Positions 9,014 through 18,088 are shown, counted from the first letter of the stretch. The stretch: DNA of 64,000 nt from Chromatiaceae bacterium (GCA_024235215.1 JACKMU010000007.1:248001-312000); one strand, 5' to 3'. Notes: generated by a model from the sequence alone, not told the origin. Program-made: numbers and translations.

Positions 9014-10147
9014 TCAATTGCCGACTACCGCCAACAGCACACCGGCGGCAACGGCCGATCCGATCACCCCAGCAACATTAGGACCCATTGCGTGCATCAG
9101 CAGAAAATTTTGCTGATCCGTCTCCAGGCCAACCTTATTGACGACCCGCGCGGACATAGGCACAGCAGATACACCAGCGGCTCCGATCAGCGGGTTGACC
9201 TTGCCACCGCTCAAGCGATGCATCAACTTCCCCATCAACACACCGGCGGCGGTGCCAACGCAAAATGCAAAAGCGCCCAGCGCGAGAATCCCCAGCGTAT
9301 CCAGACTGAGAAATTTATCGGCGGAGAGTTTGGAGCCGACAGCAAGACCCAGAAAGATGGTGACCACGTTGATAATCTCGTTCTGTGCGGCGTGGTTCAG
9401 CCGCTCCACCACACCTGCCTCGCGCAGCAGATTACCGAACATCAGCATCCCGATCAGCGGTGCCGCGGAGGGAAGAAACAGAATGCAGAGAGCCAACACG
9501 GCAAATGGGAAAAGAATTTTTTCCAACCTGCTGACCGGGCGCAATTGTGACATAACCACTTTGCGTTCCCTTTCTGTAGTCAGCAGACGCATGATAGGTG
9601 GCTGTATGATAGGCACCAGCGCCATATAGGAGTATGCTGCCACCGCGATTGCCGCCAGCAGATCGGGTGCCAGACGTGAAGCGAGAAATATCGCAGTGGG
9701 ACCATCTGCACCGCCGATGATCGCAATCGCGGAGGCATCAGCAAGTGAGAAGTTGAATCCAGGCAACAGGTTCAACGCGAGTGCACCCAGCAGCGTGATA
9801 AATATCCCAAACTGTGCCGCCGCTCCGAGAAACAGGGTCATCGGCATCGCGATCAGCGCCCCGAAATCGGTCAGTGCACCGACGCCCAGGAAGATCAGCA
9901 GCGGAAAGACACCCGTCTCTATACCTACTGCATAGACATAACCAAGCAGCCCGTCCGGACCCCCTATTCCCGCGATTGGAATGTTGCTGAGAATGGCTCC
10001 AAATCCGATCGGGAGCAGTAGCAGCGGCTCGAACTTTTTTCGAATCGCCAGATAGATCAACAATACACCGACCAGCATCATGAAAAACTGACCCGGCGCC
10101 ATATTGGCAATCCCCATCGACTGCCACAGTGCTTCAGCGTTCTTCAT
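9014..10147 (-). CDS. oadB: Oxaloacetate decarboxylase, beta subunit (Na+ pump)
   Basis: Membrane subunit that couples decarboxylation of carboxybiotin to sodium export. The 377-residue protein is almost entirely hydrophobic helices with the conserved IIGGADGPTAIFLASRLAP segment holding the Asp involved in Na+ transport, and the C-terminal MHAMGPNVAGVIGSAVAAG. Its ATG is 5 bp after the oadA stop. The order oadG-oadA-oadB is that of classical sodium-translocating decarboxylases. A related decarboxylase specificity cannot be fully excluded from this subunit alone; the alpha subunit argues for oxaloacetate. Confidence 0.95.
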   Translation of the reverse strand: MKNAEALWQSMGIANMAPGQFFMMLVGVLLIYLAIRKKFEPLLLLPIGFGAILSNIPIAGIGGPDGLLGYVYAVGIETGVFPLLIFLGVGALTDFGALIAMPMTLFLGAAAQFGIFITLLGALALNLLPGFNFSLADASAIAIIGGADGPTAIFLASRLAPDLLAAIAVAAYSYMALVPIIQPPIMRLLTTERERKVVMSQLRPVSRLEKILFPFAVLALCILFLPSAAPLIGMLMFGNLLREAGVVERLNHAAQNEIINVVTIFLGLAVGSKLSADKFLSLDTLGILALGAFAFCVGTAAGVLMGKLMHRLSGGKVNPLIGAAGVSAVPMSARVVNKVGLETDQQNFLLMHAMGPNVAGVIGSAVAAGVLLAVVGN

Positions 10148-10152
10148 GCCGC

Positions 10153-11958
10153 TCAGCCCAGCATCAACAGTGTCGTTCCAACCTGGACCGCATCCCCCTC
10201 TTTGACAACAATGGAGATTACGCTGCCAGACCCGGGAGCGCGTATCTCGGTCTCCATCTTCATCGCCTCCAGGATCACGACCACGTCACCTTCGGCAATG
10301 GCCTGACCCTCTTTCACCAGGATTTTGAAGATCGTGCCTGCAAGTGGTGCGGTGATAGGAGTGCCGGCTTTAGCCGCGGTTTGCGCTGGATTAGGGACTG
10401 TGGCCGGTGCCGCAGATGTCATGCTCTTGACGGCACCACCGGGTGTCACCACCACCTCATAACTCTTGCCGTTTACCGCGACCGTGTAGGTTTCAGTTCC
10501 GCCCGCAGCAGTTACAGCAGGTGTGCCAACGGGAGCAGCCGGATTGGACTGTTGCGGCTCGCTGCCCGGAGGCGGCTCGAATGCGTCCGGATTACCCCTG
10601 TTGATCAGGAATTTCAAGCCGACTTGGGGAAAGAGTGCATAGGTCAATACATCGTCGATTTCGTCTCCGGCGATCTTGATCCGCTTTTCCACGGCAAGTT
10701 TTCTGAACTCTGCGCTCAGGCGTTCAACCTCCGGTTCGAGCAGATCTGCCGGGCGACAGGTGATGGGCTGCTCTCCGTCCTGCAGAACGCGCTGCTGCAG
10801 TTCCGGATTCACCGGCGCGGGAGAGGCGCCATACTCCCCCTTCAATATCCCGATAGTCTCTTTCGACATGTTCTTGTAGCGCTCACCGGAAAGCACATTG
10901 AGCACGGCCTGAGTGCCGACGATTTGTGAGGTGGGCGTCACCAGCGGAATCAGCCCCAGGTCTTCGCGCACGCTCGGAATCTCGGCGAGCACTTCATCCA
11001 GCCGGTTGCTGGCACCCTGCTCGCGCAACTGATTCTCCATGTTGGTCAGCATACCTCCCGGGACCTGAGCCACCAGGATACGTGAATCTATCCCCTTGAG
11101 TGCCCCCTCGAATTTAGCATACTTCTTCCTTACCTGACGGAAATAGGCGGCGATCTCCTCCAGCAGCGGTAGATTGAGACCGGTCTCCCGTTGGGTACCC
11201 TCGAGCATCGCGACGACGGTCTCAGTTGCGGTATGACCGTAGGTATTACTCATCGAAGAGATCGAGGTGTCCAGGGTATCTATACCGGCTTCCGCCACTT
11301 TGATGATCGTGGCGGTACTCAATCCGGTAGTCGCGTGCGCGTGCAGCGCCAACGGAATGGAGACCGTTTCCTTCAACCGGCTGACCAGTTCGAACGCGTC
11401 ATATGGCTTGAGCAAGCCGGCCATATCCTTGATACAGATTGAGTGACAGCCCAACGCTTCCAGCCGTTTCGCCATCTCCAGCCAATAGTTCAGGTCGTGC
11501 ACCGGACTGACTGTGTAGGAAAGCGTACCCTGTGCGTGTTTCTGCACCGCCAGTGTTGCCTTGATCGCGGTCTCCATGTTGCGTATGTCATTCATCGCGT
11601 CGAAAATGCGGAAAACATCCATTCCGTTCACCGCGGCACGTTCCACGAACGCTCTCACCACATCATCCGCATAGTGGCGGTAACCCAGTATGTTTTGTCC
11701 GCGGAACAGCATCTGCATTGGGGTATTGGGCATAGCCGCCTTGAGACGTCGCAGTCGCTCCCATGGATCCTCTCCCAGAAAACGGATACAGGCATCAAAG
11801 GTGGCACCGCCCCAGGTTTCCAGCGACCAGAACCCTACCTGGTCCAGCTTCGCTGCAATGGGAAGCATATCCTCGATCCGCATTCTCGTAGCGAAAAGTG
11901 ACTGATGGGCGTCTCGCAGGACGAGTTCGGTAATACCTAAAGGTTTGGAATCATGCAT
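10153..11958 (-). CDS. oadA: Oxaloacetate decarboxylase, alpha subunit (biotin protein)
   Basis: Carboxyltransferase plus biotin carrier. The N-terminal TIM-barrel starts with ITELVLRDAHQSLFATRMR, and holds the metal-binding HAHATTG segment. A conserved PYC/OADA middle domain follows (residues about 300-460), then a Pro/Ala-rich linker and a C-terminal biotinyl domain with the lysine in EAMKMET. At 601 residues it has full family length. With oadG and oadB it forms a membrane complex that turns oxaloacetate into pyruvate while exporting Na+, useful for energy conservation or for anaplerotic balance. Confidence 0.96.
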   Translation of the reverse strand: MHDSKPLGITELVLRDAHQSLFATRMRIEDMLPIAAKLDQVGFWSLETWGGATFDACIRFLGEDPWERLRRLKAAMPNTPMQMLFRGQNILGYRHYADDVVRAFVERAAVNGMDVFRIFDAMNDIRNMETAIKATLAVQKHAQGTLSYTVSPVHDLNYWLEMAKRLEALGCHSICIKDMAGLLKPYDAFELVSRLKETVSIPLALHAHATTGLSTATIIKVAEAGIDTLDTSISSMSNTYGHTATETVVAMLEGTQRETGLNLPLLEEIAAYFRQVRKKYAKFEGALKGIDSRILVAQVPGGMLTNMENQLREQGASNRLDEVLAEIPSVREDLGLIPLVTPTSQIVGTQAVLNVLSGERYKNMSKETIGILKGEYGASPAPVNPELQQRVLQDGEQPITCRPADLLEPEVERLSAEFRKLAVEKRIKIAGDEIDDVLTYALFPQVGLKFLINRGNPDAFEPPPGSEPQQSNPAAPVGTPAVTAAGGTETYTVAVNGKSYEVVVTPGGAVKSMTSAAPATVPNPAQTAAKAGTPITAPLAGTIFKILVKEGQAIAEGDVVVILEAMKMETEIRAPGSGSVISIVVKEGDAVQVGTTLLMLG

Positions 11959-12016
11959 GAGATTGAATTGTTTCCACTTTAGTAGAGAGACTGGATAAAA
12001 ATGGGTCGATAGTGCG

Positions 12017-12262
12017 CTATTTGTGTGTTGAACGATAACGCGCGATTGCCGCAGATATCACCGCGAGCAGTTCGGTATTCTGATCCAGAGCGGATAACTC
12101 ACCGGTTGACTGAGTGGCAACCATCTCCTCCGATGCCAACGCCTGCGCCAAGCGCGACATCCCTTTCAGCCCGATAACAAGTAACGTCAAAAAGAGAAAT
12201 ACACTACCCATGCCAAGCAGCATGAGATGAATCCCTTCGATCATTAGGTCGGTGACTGGCAT
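12017..12262 (-). CDS. oadG: Oxaloacetate decarboxylase, gamma subunit
   Basis: Small assembly subunit of the sodium pump. The 81-residue protein has one N-terminal membrane helix (MLLGMGSVFLFLTLLVIGL) and a hydrophilic tail, the usual OadG layout, ending with the ALDQNTELLAVISAAIARYR segment also seen in membrane biotin decarboxylase gammas. It is first in the operon, 58 bp ahead of oadA. Confidence 0.9.
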   Translation of the reverse strand: MPVTDLMIEGIHLMLLGMGSVFLFLTLLVIGLKGMSRLAQALASEEMVATQSTGELSALDQNTELLAVISAAIARYRSTHK

Positions 12263-12336
12263 GGTCTATTCCTGGATTTTCCGGTCTGTCCTGGCCCACG
12301 TTGGATAGTAGCGGCCGCCCTTTGTATCGCGGACAG

Positions 12337-12365
12337 TATCTATGGCAATCCCTCATATCTGTCAA
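12337..12365 (-). promoter_or_regulatory. Putative oadGAB promoter
   Basis: On the minus strand a consensus TTGACA and a weaker TAGATA are separated by 17 bp, about 70 bp before the oadG start. It supports independent transcription of oadGAB from within the yceD-yceF interval. Confidence 0.5.
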
Positions 12366-12540
12366 GCGGATCTCTTAAGCCAGATCAATATCCGCCGGTA
12401 TTTATCTGATCCAGGCCCTTTTTCCGGCTGAACTGCAGAATGGATACAGGACACGCGCTGTTACTGCTCTTTATCTACTTTTGTACTTGCCGGCTCAGGT
12501 AGAGCTGGCTAGACTGCCTTTTTATTTTCGAGCGTTCGAT

Positions 12541-13140
12541 ATGCTGCCGCCGCGAGAAATCTCACCGCGACTGATTCTGGCCTCCACTTCACCGTTTCGC
12601 AAAGCACTGCTGACAAAGCTCGGGATTGCCTTCGCCACCTTTGCGTCGGAGATCGACGAGTCTCCACTACCGGGTGAGAATCCAGAGCAGCTGGTCCGTC
12701 GACTGGCAGTTGCCAAAGCGCGCGCAGCAGAAGAGCAGTTTACGGAGGCACTGATCATCGGCTCCGACCAGGTCGCCTGCATCGAAGGCAACATACTGGG
12801 AAAACCGGGCTCACGGCAGCGGGCCATTGAGCAGTTGCAATCTGCTTCCGGACGTAGCGTCGACTTTTATACCGGACTTGCTCTGTTGAATGTCGCAACC
12901 GGCCGTGTACAGTGCGTTTGTGAGCTGTTCAGCGTCCTATTCCGCCCGCTCTCTCAAGCTCAGATTGGGCGTTACCTGGATGCGGAAGAACCTTATAATT
13001 GTGCAGGAAGTTTCAAATCAGAGGGGCTGGGTATTGCGCTGTTCGAAGCGCTGCACGGAGATGACCCGAATACGCTCATCGGACTGCCATTGATCCGCCT
13101 GATAGACATGCTGCGTGCCGAGGGTGTTCAGATCCCCTGA
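12541..13140 (+). CDS. yceF: Maf-family nucleotide pyrophosphatase YceF (7-methyl-GTP type)
   Basis: House-cleaning nucleoside triphosphate pyrophosphatase. The N-terminal LILASTSPFRKALLTKLG and the downstream IGSDQVACIEG are typical Maf motifs, and the EIDESPLPGENPEQLVRRLA segment favours the YceF (m7GTP) branch over the dTTP/UTP branch. The ATG at 12541 gives 199 residues; an upstream TTG at 12481 adds unrelated residues and is rejected. In many relatives yceF is the divergent neighbour of yceD. Here oadGAB separates them. Confidence 0.92.
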   Translation: MLPPREISPRLILASTSPFRKALLTKLGIAFATFASEIDESPLPGENPEQLVRRLAVAKARAAEEQFTEALIIGSDQVACIEGNILGKPGSRQRAIEQLQSASGRSVDFYTGLALLNVATGRVQCVCELFSVLFRPLSQAQIGRYLDAEEPYNCAGSFKSEGLGIALFEALHGDDPNTLIGLPLIRLIDMLRAEGVQIP

Positions 13141-13141
13141 C

Positions 13142-14137
13142 TCAACGCATATCGGGTTGCGCTGCCGAACGTATATTCTCAAGATTTTTCTGAATCGTCT
13201 TGGCACGCAGCAATCGCTCCTTGAGCTGCTGCTGATCCGGATCCAGTTCCAACGCGATCTCCCAAACAGAAATCGCTGCCTCGGTCAGTTGATTGCGATA
13301 AAGGCTGTCCCCCAGTTTCATCAGAACTTCCACCTGATTATCCAGGTATTGTTGGAGCTTCGTCTGCTCCTGCCGCACTTTGGGATTCTTCGGGTCCTGC
13401 CGCAGCGCCTCGTTTATCTTTACTCGCGCTGATTCCAAAGCCCCCTGCTGGCGCTCCAGTTCCGCTTCCGTCAGCAGTTGTTCGACGCGTGCCGCTCTCT
13501 TGCGCGCCTCTCTCTGTGAAGTTTTCTTCTTCGCTGCCTGCTCGACTGCTGCAATTCTCTGTTCCGCTGCAGCAAGCAGCGCTCTTGCCTCTGTGCTGCC
13601 GGAGATGCGGTAGGCCATGGCCGCGCAGCGTCTGGTTATCCAGATATTGCGCTGCTCCATTTCGACCGCGCATTTGATCAGTTCAGGCTCATGAGATGCG
13701 AGACGCGACTTCGATTGTAACAGCCGCTCCTGTGTCATCTGTCGATTCGGATGCCCCTGTGTCAGTTTTTCCAGCAACGGGATCGATTCGGTAAGCGCGC
13801 GGGTTTCGATCAGCAACAGCTGCTGCTCAAGCGTCAGCAGTAACTCTTGCAAGCTTTGCTGGTAACTTGCGACAAGTTCGGCGATCTGTGGATTATCCGG
13901 AAATTTTTCCCTGGACGCGCGCAACACATTCAATGCCAGATCGACCCTACCCTGATCAGCGTATTCTCTCGCCTTCGCTGTCACATCATCAACCGATTCG
14001 AAGGAATCGGGCGGAAGATCGCCCTGCTGTGACTCTTCCCATCTCTGCTGCACCGAACTGCAACCGCCACCCAGGCAGATGAATGAACTGAGCATCAGCG
14101 AAACAAGTACCCTGCGCTTTCTCCTCACACAGTACAT
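13142..14137 (-). CDS. Predicted lipoprotein with TPR-like helical repeats
   Basis: A 331-residue protein with an n-region of RRKRR, a hydrophobic stretch and a lipobox LGGGC near residues 22-26, so it is probably an outer-membrane lipoprotein. The rest is charged, helical and repetitive, with a long basic/Glu-rich coiled coil (residues about 175-230) and TPR-like blocks such as ALRQDPKNPKVRQEQ and ALELDPDQQQLKERL. Its start overlaps the cyclase gene by 13 bp at the ATG; a GTG at 14128 that overlaps the cyclase stop as GTGA is an attractive alternative. Function is unknown; co-translation suggests a link to the cyclase. It converges on yceF with 1 bp between stops. Confidence 0.75.
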   Translation of the reverse strand: MYCVRRKRRVLVSLMLSSFICLGGGCSSVQQRWEESQQGDLPPDSFESVDDVTAKAREYADQGRVDLALNVLRASREKFPDNPQIAELVASYQQSLQELLLTLEQQLLLIETRALTESIPLLEKLTQGHPNRQMTQERLLQSKSRLASHEPELIKCAVEMEQRNIWITRRCAAMAYRISGSTEARALLAAAEQRIAAVEQAAKKKTSQREARKRAARVEQLLTEAELERQQGALESARVKINEALRQDPKNPKVRQEQTKLQQYLDNQVEVLMKLGDSLYRNQLTEAAISVWEIALELDPDQQQLKERLLRAKTIQKNLENIRSAAQPDMR

Positions 14138-15591
14138 CGTTCGTTGAATATCGAATCGAGGCTTTCACGAAACAGTTCGTTCTCCCGAAACAGATTGGTA
14201 TCGGCTTCGAAGGTCAAGACCGGTTCTCTTCTACCACGCACGTGAACATACCCCTGAGCACTCTGTTTGACCAGTTCCCATACCCCTGGCTGCGAGGCAG
14301 CTTCACCGGTCAGCAGGATCCCACCGGGTTTTGCCAGACCGCATATTCTCGAAGCGACGTTCACCGTATCTCCCACCACAGTGTATTGCATCCGCTCCAG
14401 ACTGCCGAGATTACCCTCCAGCATGATGCCGCTGTTGATACCGATGCGGAACAGAATGGGACGCTCACCTCCGGCAACCCGTTCGTAATTGATTCTCTCG
14501 GCAACCAACTGGATCAATACAGCACTGGTCAGCGCATGAAACGCATGAAGAGCGTCTTTCTTCGGGACGCCAAACACCATCATGATGCAGTCTCCGATAA
14601 ACTTATCCACCGTGCCCTGACAGCTGTTGCCAGCAACCGCGAAGTAGTGGAAAAACTCATTGAGGAGGTCGGCGATATCCTCCAGTTCCAGCCGTTCGGA
14701 GAGCTCAGTGAATCCGGCGATATCACAAAAGAGCACACTCCCCTCACTTCTCACTCCCTTGAGTGAATTCTCCCCGATATTGGACAATACCTTCTCTGCG
14801 ACCCCGGGAGAGAGGTAGCGGGAGAACTCCCGTTCGATCCTTCGTTTTATCTCGATATTCTCCGCCAGCTTACGGAAACTGGCCAAAATACGCCCGATTT
14901 CATCGGCTCGATAGAGCAGTTCGATCTCGGCGTGATCGCCCCGGTCGAATGCCTCTCCCACTTCGACCAGCTGATGGATGGGACGGCACAGGCGACGCGC
15001 GAGTGGATAAGTGAGCAGTACGCCAACCGCTATCAACCCCAAAGTGGTCAGCACCAACGCGTTGAGAGTGCGCTGCAGATCCCGTTCCAATGGTTGCAGA
15101 TCGATCGATACGAGCGCGAAACCGACCCGCGTCTGTTGAAACAGCACCGGTTTCAGATAGGAAGCACGGTCACCATCGCTGCTTATCCAGGAGTGGGCGG
15201 CACTCTGCACAATGGAGTCCATTTCGGTGATCAGATTGCGCCCGTCAGGCAGTTCGTAGATCGGCTGGCTGCCCGCCCGGGCCAGTGAGTTGCCGGCAAG
15301 ATCGAACAGCTCCATTCCAATGATCAGTGCATTTTTCTCCTGTTCGCTGATCAGCACCTCCAACGAGAGAATATCTTCCGCCACCATCGGTTCACTGGCG
15401 GAACGGCTGAATTGATCGATGATCGTTTCGCCCAACAGGTCGGTCTGCTGGCGATAGCTTGCCTGCTGCTGACCGATCAGAAACCATCCCAGCAACAACA
15501 TCACTACGGTAACCAGCATGGCGATACTCAGCGACCAGCGCAGCGCCAGAGGAATGGGATAGTTCTTGAATCGGTGGAAGAGTCGCATCAT
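14125..15591 (-). CDS. Membrane adenylate cyclase, class III, with HAMP domain
   Basis: Makes cAMP from ATP. Layout: membrane helix near residues 18-40, an extracytoplasmic sensor region, a second helix near 175-200, a HAMP domain starting at PLARRLCRPIHQL, then a class III catalytic domain. Metal-binding aspartates lie in LFCDIAGFTEL and in FIGDCIMMVFG, and the Lys in VDKFIGD supports ATP over GTP. The ATG at 15591 (with a second at 15588) gives about 488 residues and starts just before the first helix; no clear Shine-Dalgarno sequence is seen. It overlaps the downstream lipoprotein gene. Confidence 0.9.
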   Translation of the reverse strand: MMRLFHRFKNYPIPLALRWSLSIAMLVTVVMLLLGWFLIGQQQASYRQQTDLLGETIIDQFSRSASEPMVAEDILSLEVLISEQEKNALIIGMELFDLAGNSLARAGSQPIYELPDGRNLITEMDSIVQSAAHSWISSDGDRASYLKPVLFQQTRVGFALVSIDLQPLERDLQRTLNALVLTTLGLIAVGVLLTYPLARRLCRPIHQLVEVGEAFDRGDHAEIELLYRADEIGRILASFRKLAENIEIKRRIEREFSRYLSPGVAEKVLSNIGENSLKGVRSEGSVLFCDIAGFTELSERLELEDIADLLNEFFHYFAVAGNSCQGTVDKFIGDCIMMVFGVPKKDALHAFHALTSAVLIQLVAERINYERVAGGERPILFRIGINSGIMLEGNLGSLERMQYTVVGDTVNVASRICGLAKPGGILLTGEAASQPGVWELVKQSAQGYVHVRGRREPVLTFEADTNLFRENELFRESLDSIFNERCTV

Positions 15592-15893
15592 GCTGGTTGA
15601 CTCAATCAAGCGGGTCTTGTCTGATCCAGTCAATTCGGCAGCTCAAATTCATCCTGGTTGCCGCGCCATCGGTAAATACTATCGTTGATTCTGCGAGACA
15701 CCGGACGCAAACGCAACTGGATCTCTTCAACAGAGTGACTAGACAATTGCCGCCGTCGAGCGCGATCTCCGGTCCAGATGGATGCATTGGGTGAAGCGTC
15801 GTGACCTTGCTACGTGCTTCCAGGTTGCAGCACTTGACAAAAAAGCGTAGCTTTCTAGCGCTTTGAATCCGTGAGTTGTTTTTTCAGCAAACT

Positions 15894-16457
15894 ATGAATG
15901 AAAAGATTTTCATCGGCGCACACGAGTTGCTGCTCGACTCTTTCCGCTTGGGTCTGAATATCTATCGAAGCGGTTTTCGTCCTGATTTTATAGTCGGTGT
16001 TTGGCGGGGCGGGACGCCGGTCGGTGTTGCGGTTCAGGAGATACTCGATCGCTACGGCGTAAAAACAGACCATATTTCGATACGCACCACCTCCTATACC
16101 GGTATCGGGCAGCGTTCCAAACAGGTGGCTGTGCACGGCTTGAACTATCTTCTGGACAATATCAACTGGAACGACTCCCTGCTGATCGTGGACGATGTCT
16201 TTGACAGCGGTCTGAGCGTCAAGGCGATCATCGATACACTGCGTGAAAAAGCGCGTCGCAACACCCCAGAGAACATACGTATCGCGACCCCTTGGTTTAA
16301 ACCCGCCAATAATCAAACTGACATCATTCCCGACTATTACATCCATCAGACCGACCGCTGGCTGGTGTTTCCACACGAACTCGACGGATTGACCGAGCAG
16401 GAGATGCTCGATAACAAGCCCGGACTGCGCGAATTGATCGAACAGAGTGGTATCTGA
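15894..16457 (+). CDS. Phosphoribosyltransferase (hypoxanthine/xanthine-type)
   Basis: Type I phosphoribosyltransferase with the PRPP loop LLIVDDVFDSGLSVKAI near residues 97-113 and an N-terminal IVGVWRGGTPVGV segment. The 187-residue protein is likely a purine salvage enzyme, but xanthine, guanine and hypoxanthine specificity cannot be told apart here. The ATG at 15894 is preferred over a TTG at 15876. An inverted repeat CAGAGTGG/CCACTCTG at 16443-16466 spans the stop codon and could act as a weak terminator, but has no T-tract. Confidence 0.85.
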   Translation: MNEKIFIGAHELLLDSFRLGLNIYRSGFRPDFIVGVWRGGTPVGVAVQEILDRYGVKTDHISIRTTSYTGIGQRSKQVAVHGLNYLLDNINWNDSLLIVDDVFDSGLSVKAIIDTLREKARRNTPENIRIATPWFKPANNQTDIIPDYYIHQTDRWLVFPHELDGLTEQEMLDNKPGLRELIEQSGI

Positions 16458-16767
16458 TCCACTCTGGTGGGTGGTCACCACTCGACTGCTGACCTCGTCC
16501 TCCGGCTCAGATGTAGCTTCAATGCTGCCAACCAACCCTTACCTGACCCTGGCAGCGGTACTGCATTGAGCGGAGCCCATTCGGACTCAAGATAGTCGCT
16601 GCTGTTGCCGCTACTCAGGGAAGCGCCGAGATGATCGATGCTATCCACGGTGCATGGATGTACCGTTCGCTGAGCATACCAGGAGGGGACTGTTCAGCAT
16701 CTCATTACCAGCGCGGCGACCCAATGACGCCGCTGAACCAAGGCGATCAAGCAGCGGAACAGGACTC
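16458..16767. other. Gene-free spacer
   Basis: About 310 bp between the phosphoribosyltransferase gene and the next plus-strand gene. It holds GGTGGTCACCAC as a short palindrome near 16479 and no convincing gene; open frames here lack Shine-Dalgarno sequences and known motifs. Confidence 0.6.
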
Positions 16768-17460
16768 ATGTCTAGCAGAAAAAATCACCTATCCACCGAT
16801 GGCATACTGCTCATGCTGTGCAACTCGGTAGTCAAGGTACTCACCTCAGCGATGGATACGGAGGTCGCTTTCTCTCCGATGATCCAGAAAATCAACAGAA
16901 CCTGCCTGAAGCCGGATATCGCCTGCTTTGTGCTTTTCGAAGGTGGGTTTTCCGGTTTGGTGGTCAGCAACTTCAGCGCTGCTGCCGCACTTGAAATCTA
17001 TCAGACCTACCTGTTGCGCATGGGCATTCCCGAAGCGGAGTTGGCCACTCAGCACACCTCGGACGAAGTGGGGAATGTAATGGGTGAACTGATGAATCAG
17101 ATAATCGGCGATTTTACCAGCCGCGTGGGAGAGGAGTTACTCACTTCGATCAGCCAGAACCAACCTAAAATGCTGGTGATCAATAAAGAGGTGATGGTCT
17201 CGATCAATACCAATCTGGATCGTCCACAGACACGACGGGTCACCTTCAAAACCGCGCGGAACAACATTTTCTACCTGGAATTTGCCGTCGACAGGACCGA
17301 ATTCGTACAGCTGCAGGATTTTACCAGGCAGGATGAGATCAATCCGGATAAGATCATCGCTGAAACGGAGTCCAGCAGAGAGAGCACGCCGCAACGAGCG
17401 GTACTGAACCAGGATCTCGAGCAGTTGAACAGCGAACTGCTGGAGAAGCTGGGATTTTGA
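16768..17460 (+). CDS. CheX/DUF3334-like protein
   Basis: A 230-residue cytoplasmic protein that I match by pattern to the DUF3334 family, whose fold resembles CheX/CheC phosphatases. Two helical segments similar to the CheX active-site helix are present: DEVGNVMGELMNQIIGDF near residues 97-114 fits the ExxN-like pattern, with Glu and Asn three residues apart. That would suggest dephosphorylation of a response regulator, but this is inference. The ATG at 16768 is chosen because the protein then opens with a helix that includes LSTDGILLMLCNSV; upstream in-frame residues look non-coding. Confidence 0.65.
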   Translation: MSSRKNHLSTDGILLMLCNSVVKVLTSAMDTEVAFSPMIQKINRTCLKPDIACFVLFEGGFSGLVVSNFSAAAALEIYQTYLLRMGIPEAELATQHTSDEVGNVMGELMNQIIGDFTSRVGEELLTSISQNQPKMLVINKEVMVSINTNLDRPQTRRVTFKTARNNIFYLEFAVDRTEFVQLQDFTRQDEINPDKIIAETESSRESTPQRAVLNQDLEQLNSELLEKLGF

Positions 17461-17473
17461 AATCAATGCCGGC

Positions 17474-17995
17474 TCAGCGCCAGTCCGGCAACATTTCCAG
17501 CCCGAGTCTGTTACAGATAAAGGCGTGTACATCAGTCCAGGAACCGGGCAGCAGTACATCCACATCCACCCGGTGTAACTGTCCGCGCTGTTTGACCTGA
17601 TGCAGCTTTGGTGAGAGCGTCATACCCCTCTCTTTCAGAGTAAAGACAACCGTTTCCTCAAATTGATCAGCGATCTGTGCTGCTATCTCCGCGGGCCCTA
17701 CCACTAGTGCACCCTTTTCTGACTCCCGCAGTGCTGTCGCCAGATCCTGCTTCAGGATACCGACATGACCGCCGGCATACTCGATAAAGGCGATGATCTG
17801 GTCATCGGCGCAAAGCAGATGGTATTCGGTCTCTGACAGATGCCGATACCCGGCGTCACTGACCGGGCGCTGGGTGGTGAACCAGGTGGGACGCTGAAAA
17901 CCGTTCTTGACCAGCAGGTGGCGTGGGGCACTGCGGCTGCCGCTCCATACGCTGCCGGTGATACACACCAGCCTCTTGTTGCTTGGAATATCCAT
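17474..17995 (-). CDS. Guanylate-kinase-like protein with degenerate P-loop
   Basis: A 173-residue protein resembling guanylate kinase: a beta-strand then ITGSVWSGSRSAPR in the P-loop position (residues about 13-26), TTQRPVSDAGYRHLSETEY in place of the GMP-binding TTRxxRxGExxGxxY segment, and FIEYAGGHVGI after it. The P-loop lacks the GKS/T end, since Lys is replaced by Arg, so normal ATP binding is doubtful. The C-terminal half is unlike Gmk. It lies downstream of the hydrogenase genes, in the same direction, past a strong hairpin. Function unknown. Confidence 0.55.
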   Translation of the reverse strand: MDIPSNKRLVCITGSVWSGSRSAPRHLLVKNGFQRPTWFTTQRPVSDAGYRHLSETEYHLLCADDQIIAFIEYAGGHVGILKQDLATALRESEKGALVVGPAEIAAQIADQFEETVVFTLKERGMTLSPKLHQVKQRGQLHRVDVDVLLPGSWTDVHAFICNRLGLEMLPDWR

Positions 17996-18058
17996 CAATC
18001 TGGAACTCGCTGCGATAGCGGGGGGAATATTTAAGAGCCTGAGTGTAACTATTCAGGT

Positions 18059-18088
18059 CCCCCTGCAAAAGTGCGATTTTGCAGGGGG
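18059..18088. terminator. Perfect 12-bp stem hairpin, possible terminator
   Basis: CCCCCTGCAAAA and TTTTGCAGGGGG flank a 6-nt loop. It lies just past the hydrogenase large subunit stop on the minus strand and ahead of the guanylate-kinase-like gene. There is no T-tract on either side, so it may stabilise the 3' end or reduce read-through rather than act as a simple Rho-independent terminator. Confidence 0.5.

Noticed and set aside
16443..16466. Inverted repeat across the phosphoribosyltransferase stop as a strong terminator
   Set aside because: It has no T-tract, so it is only noted with the gene.
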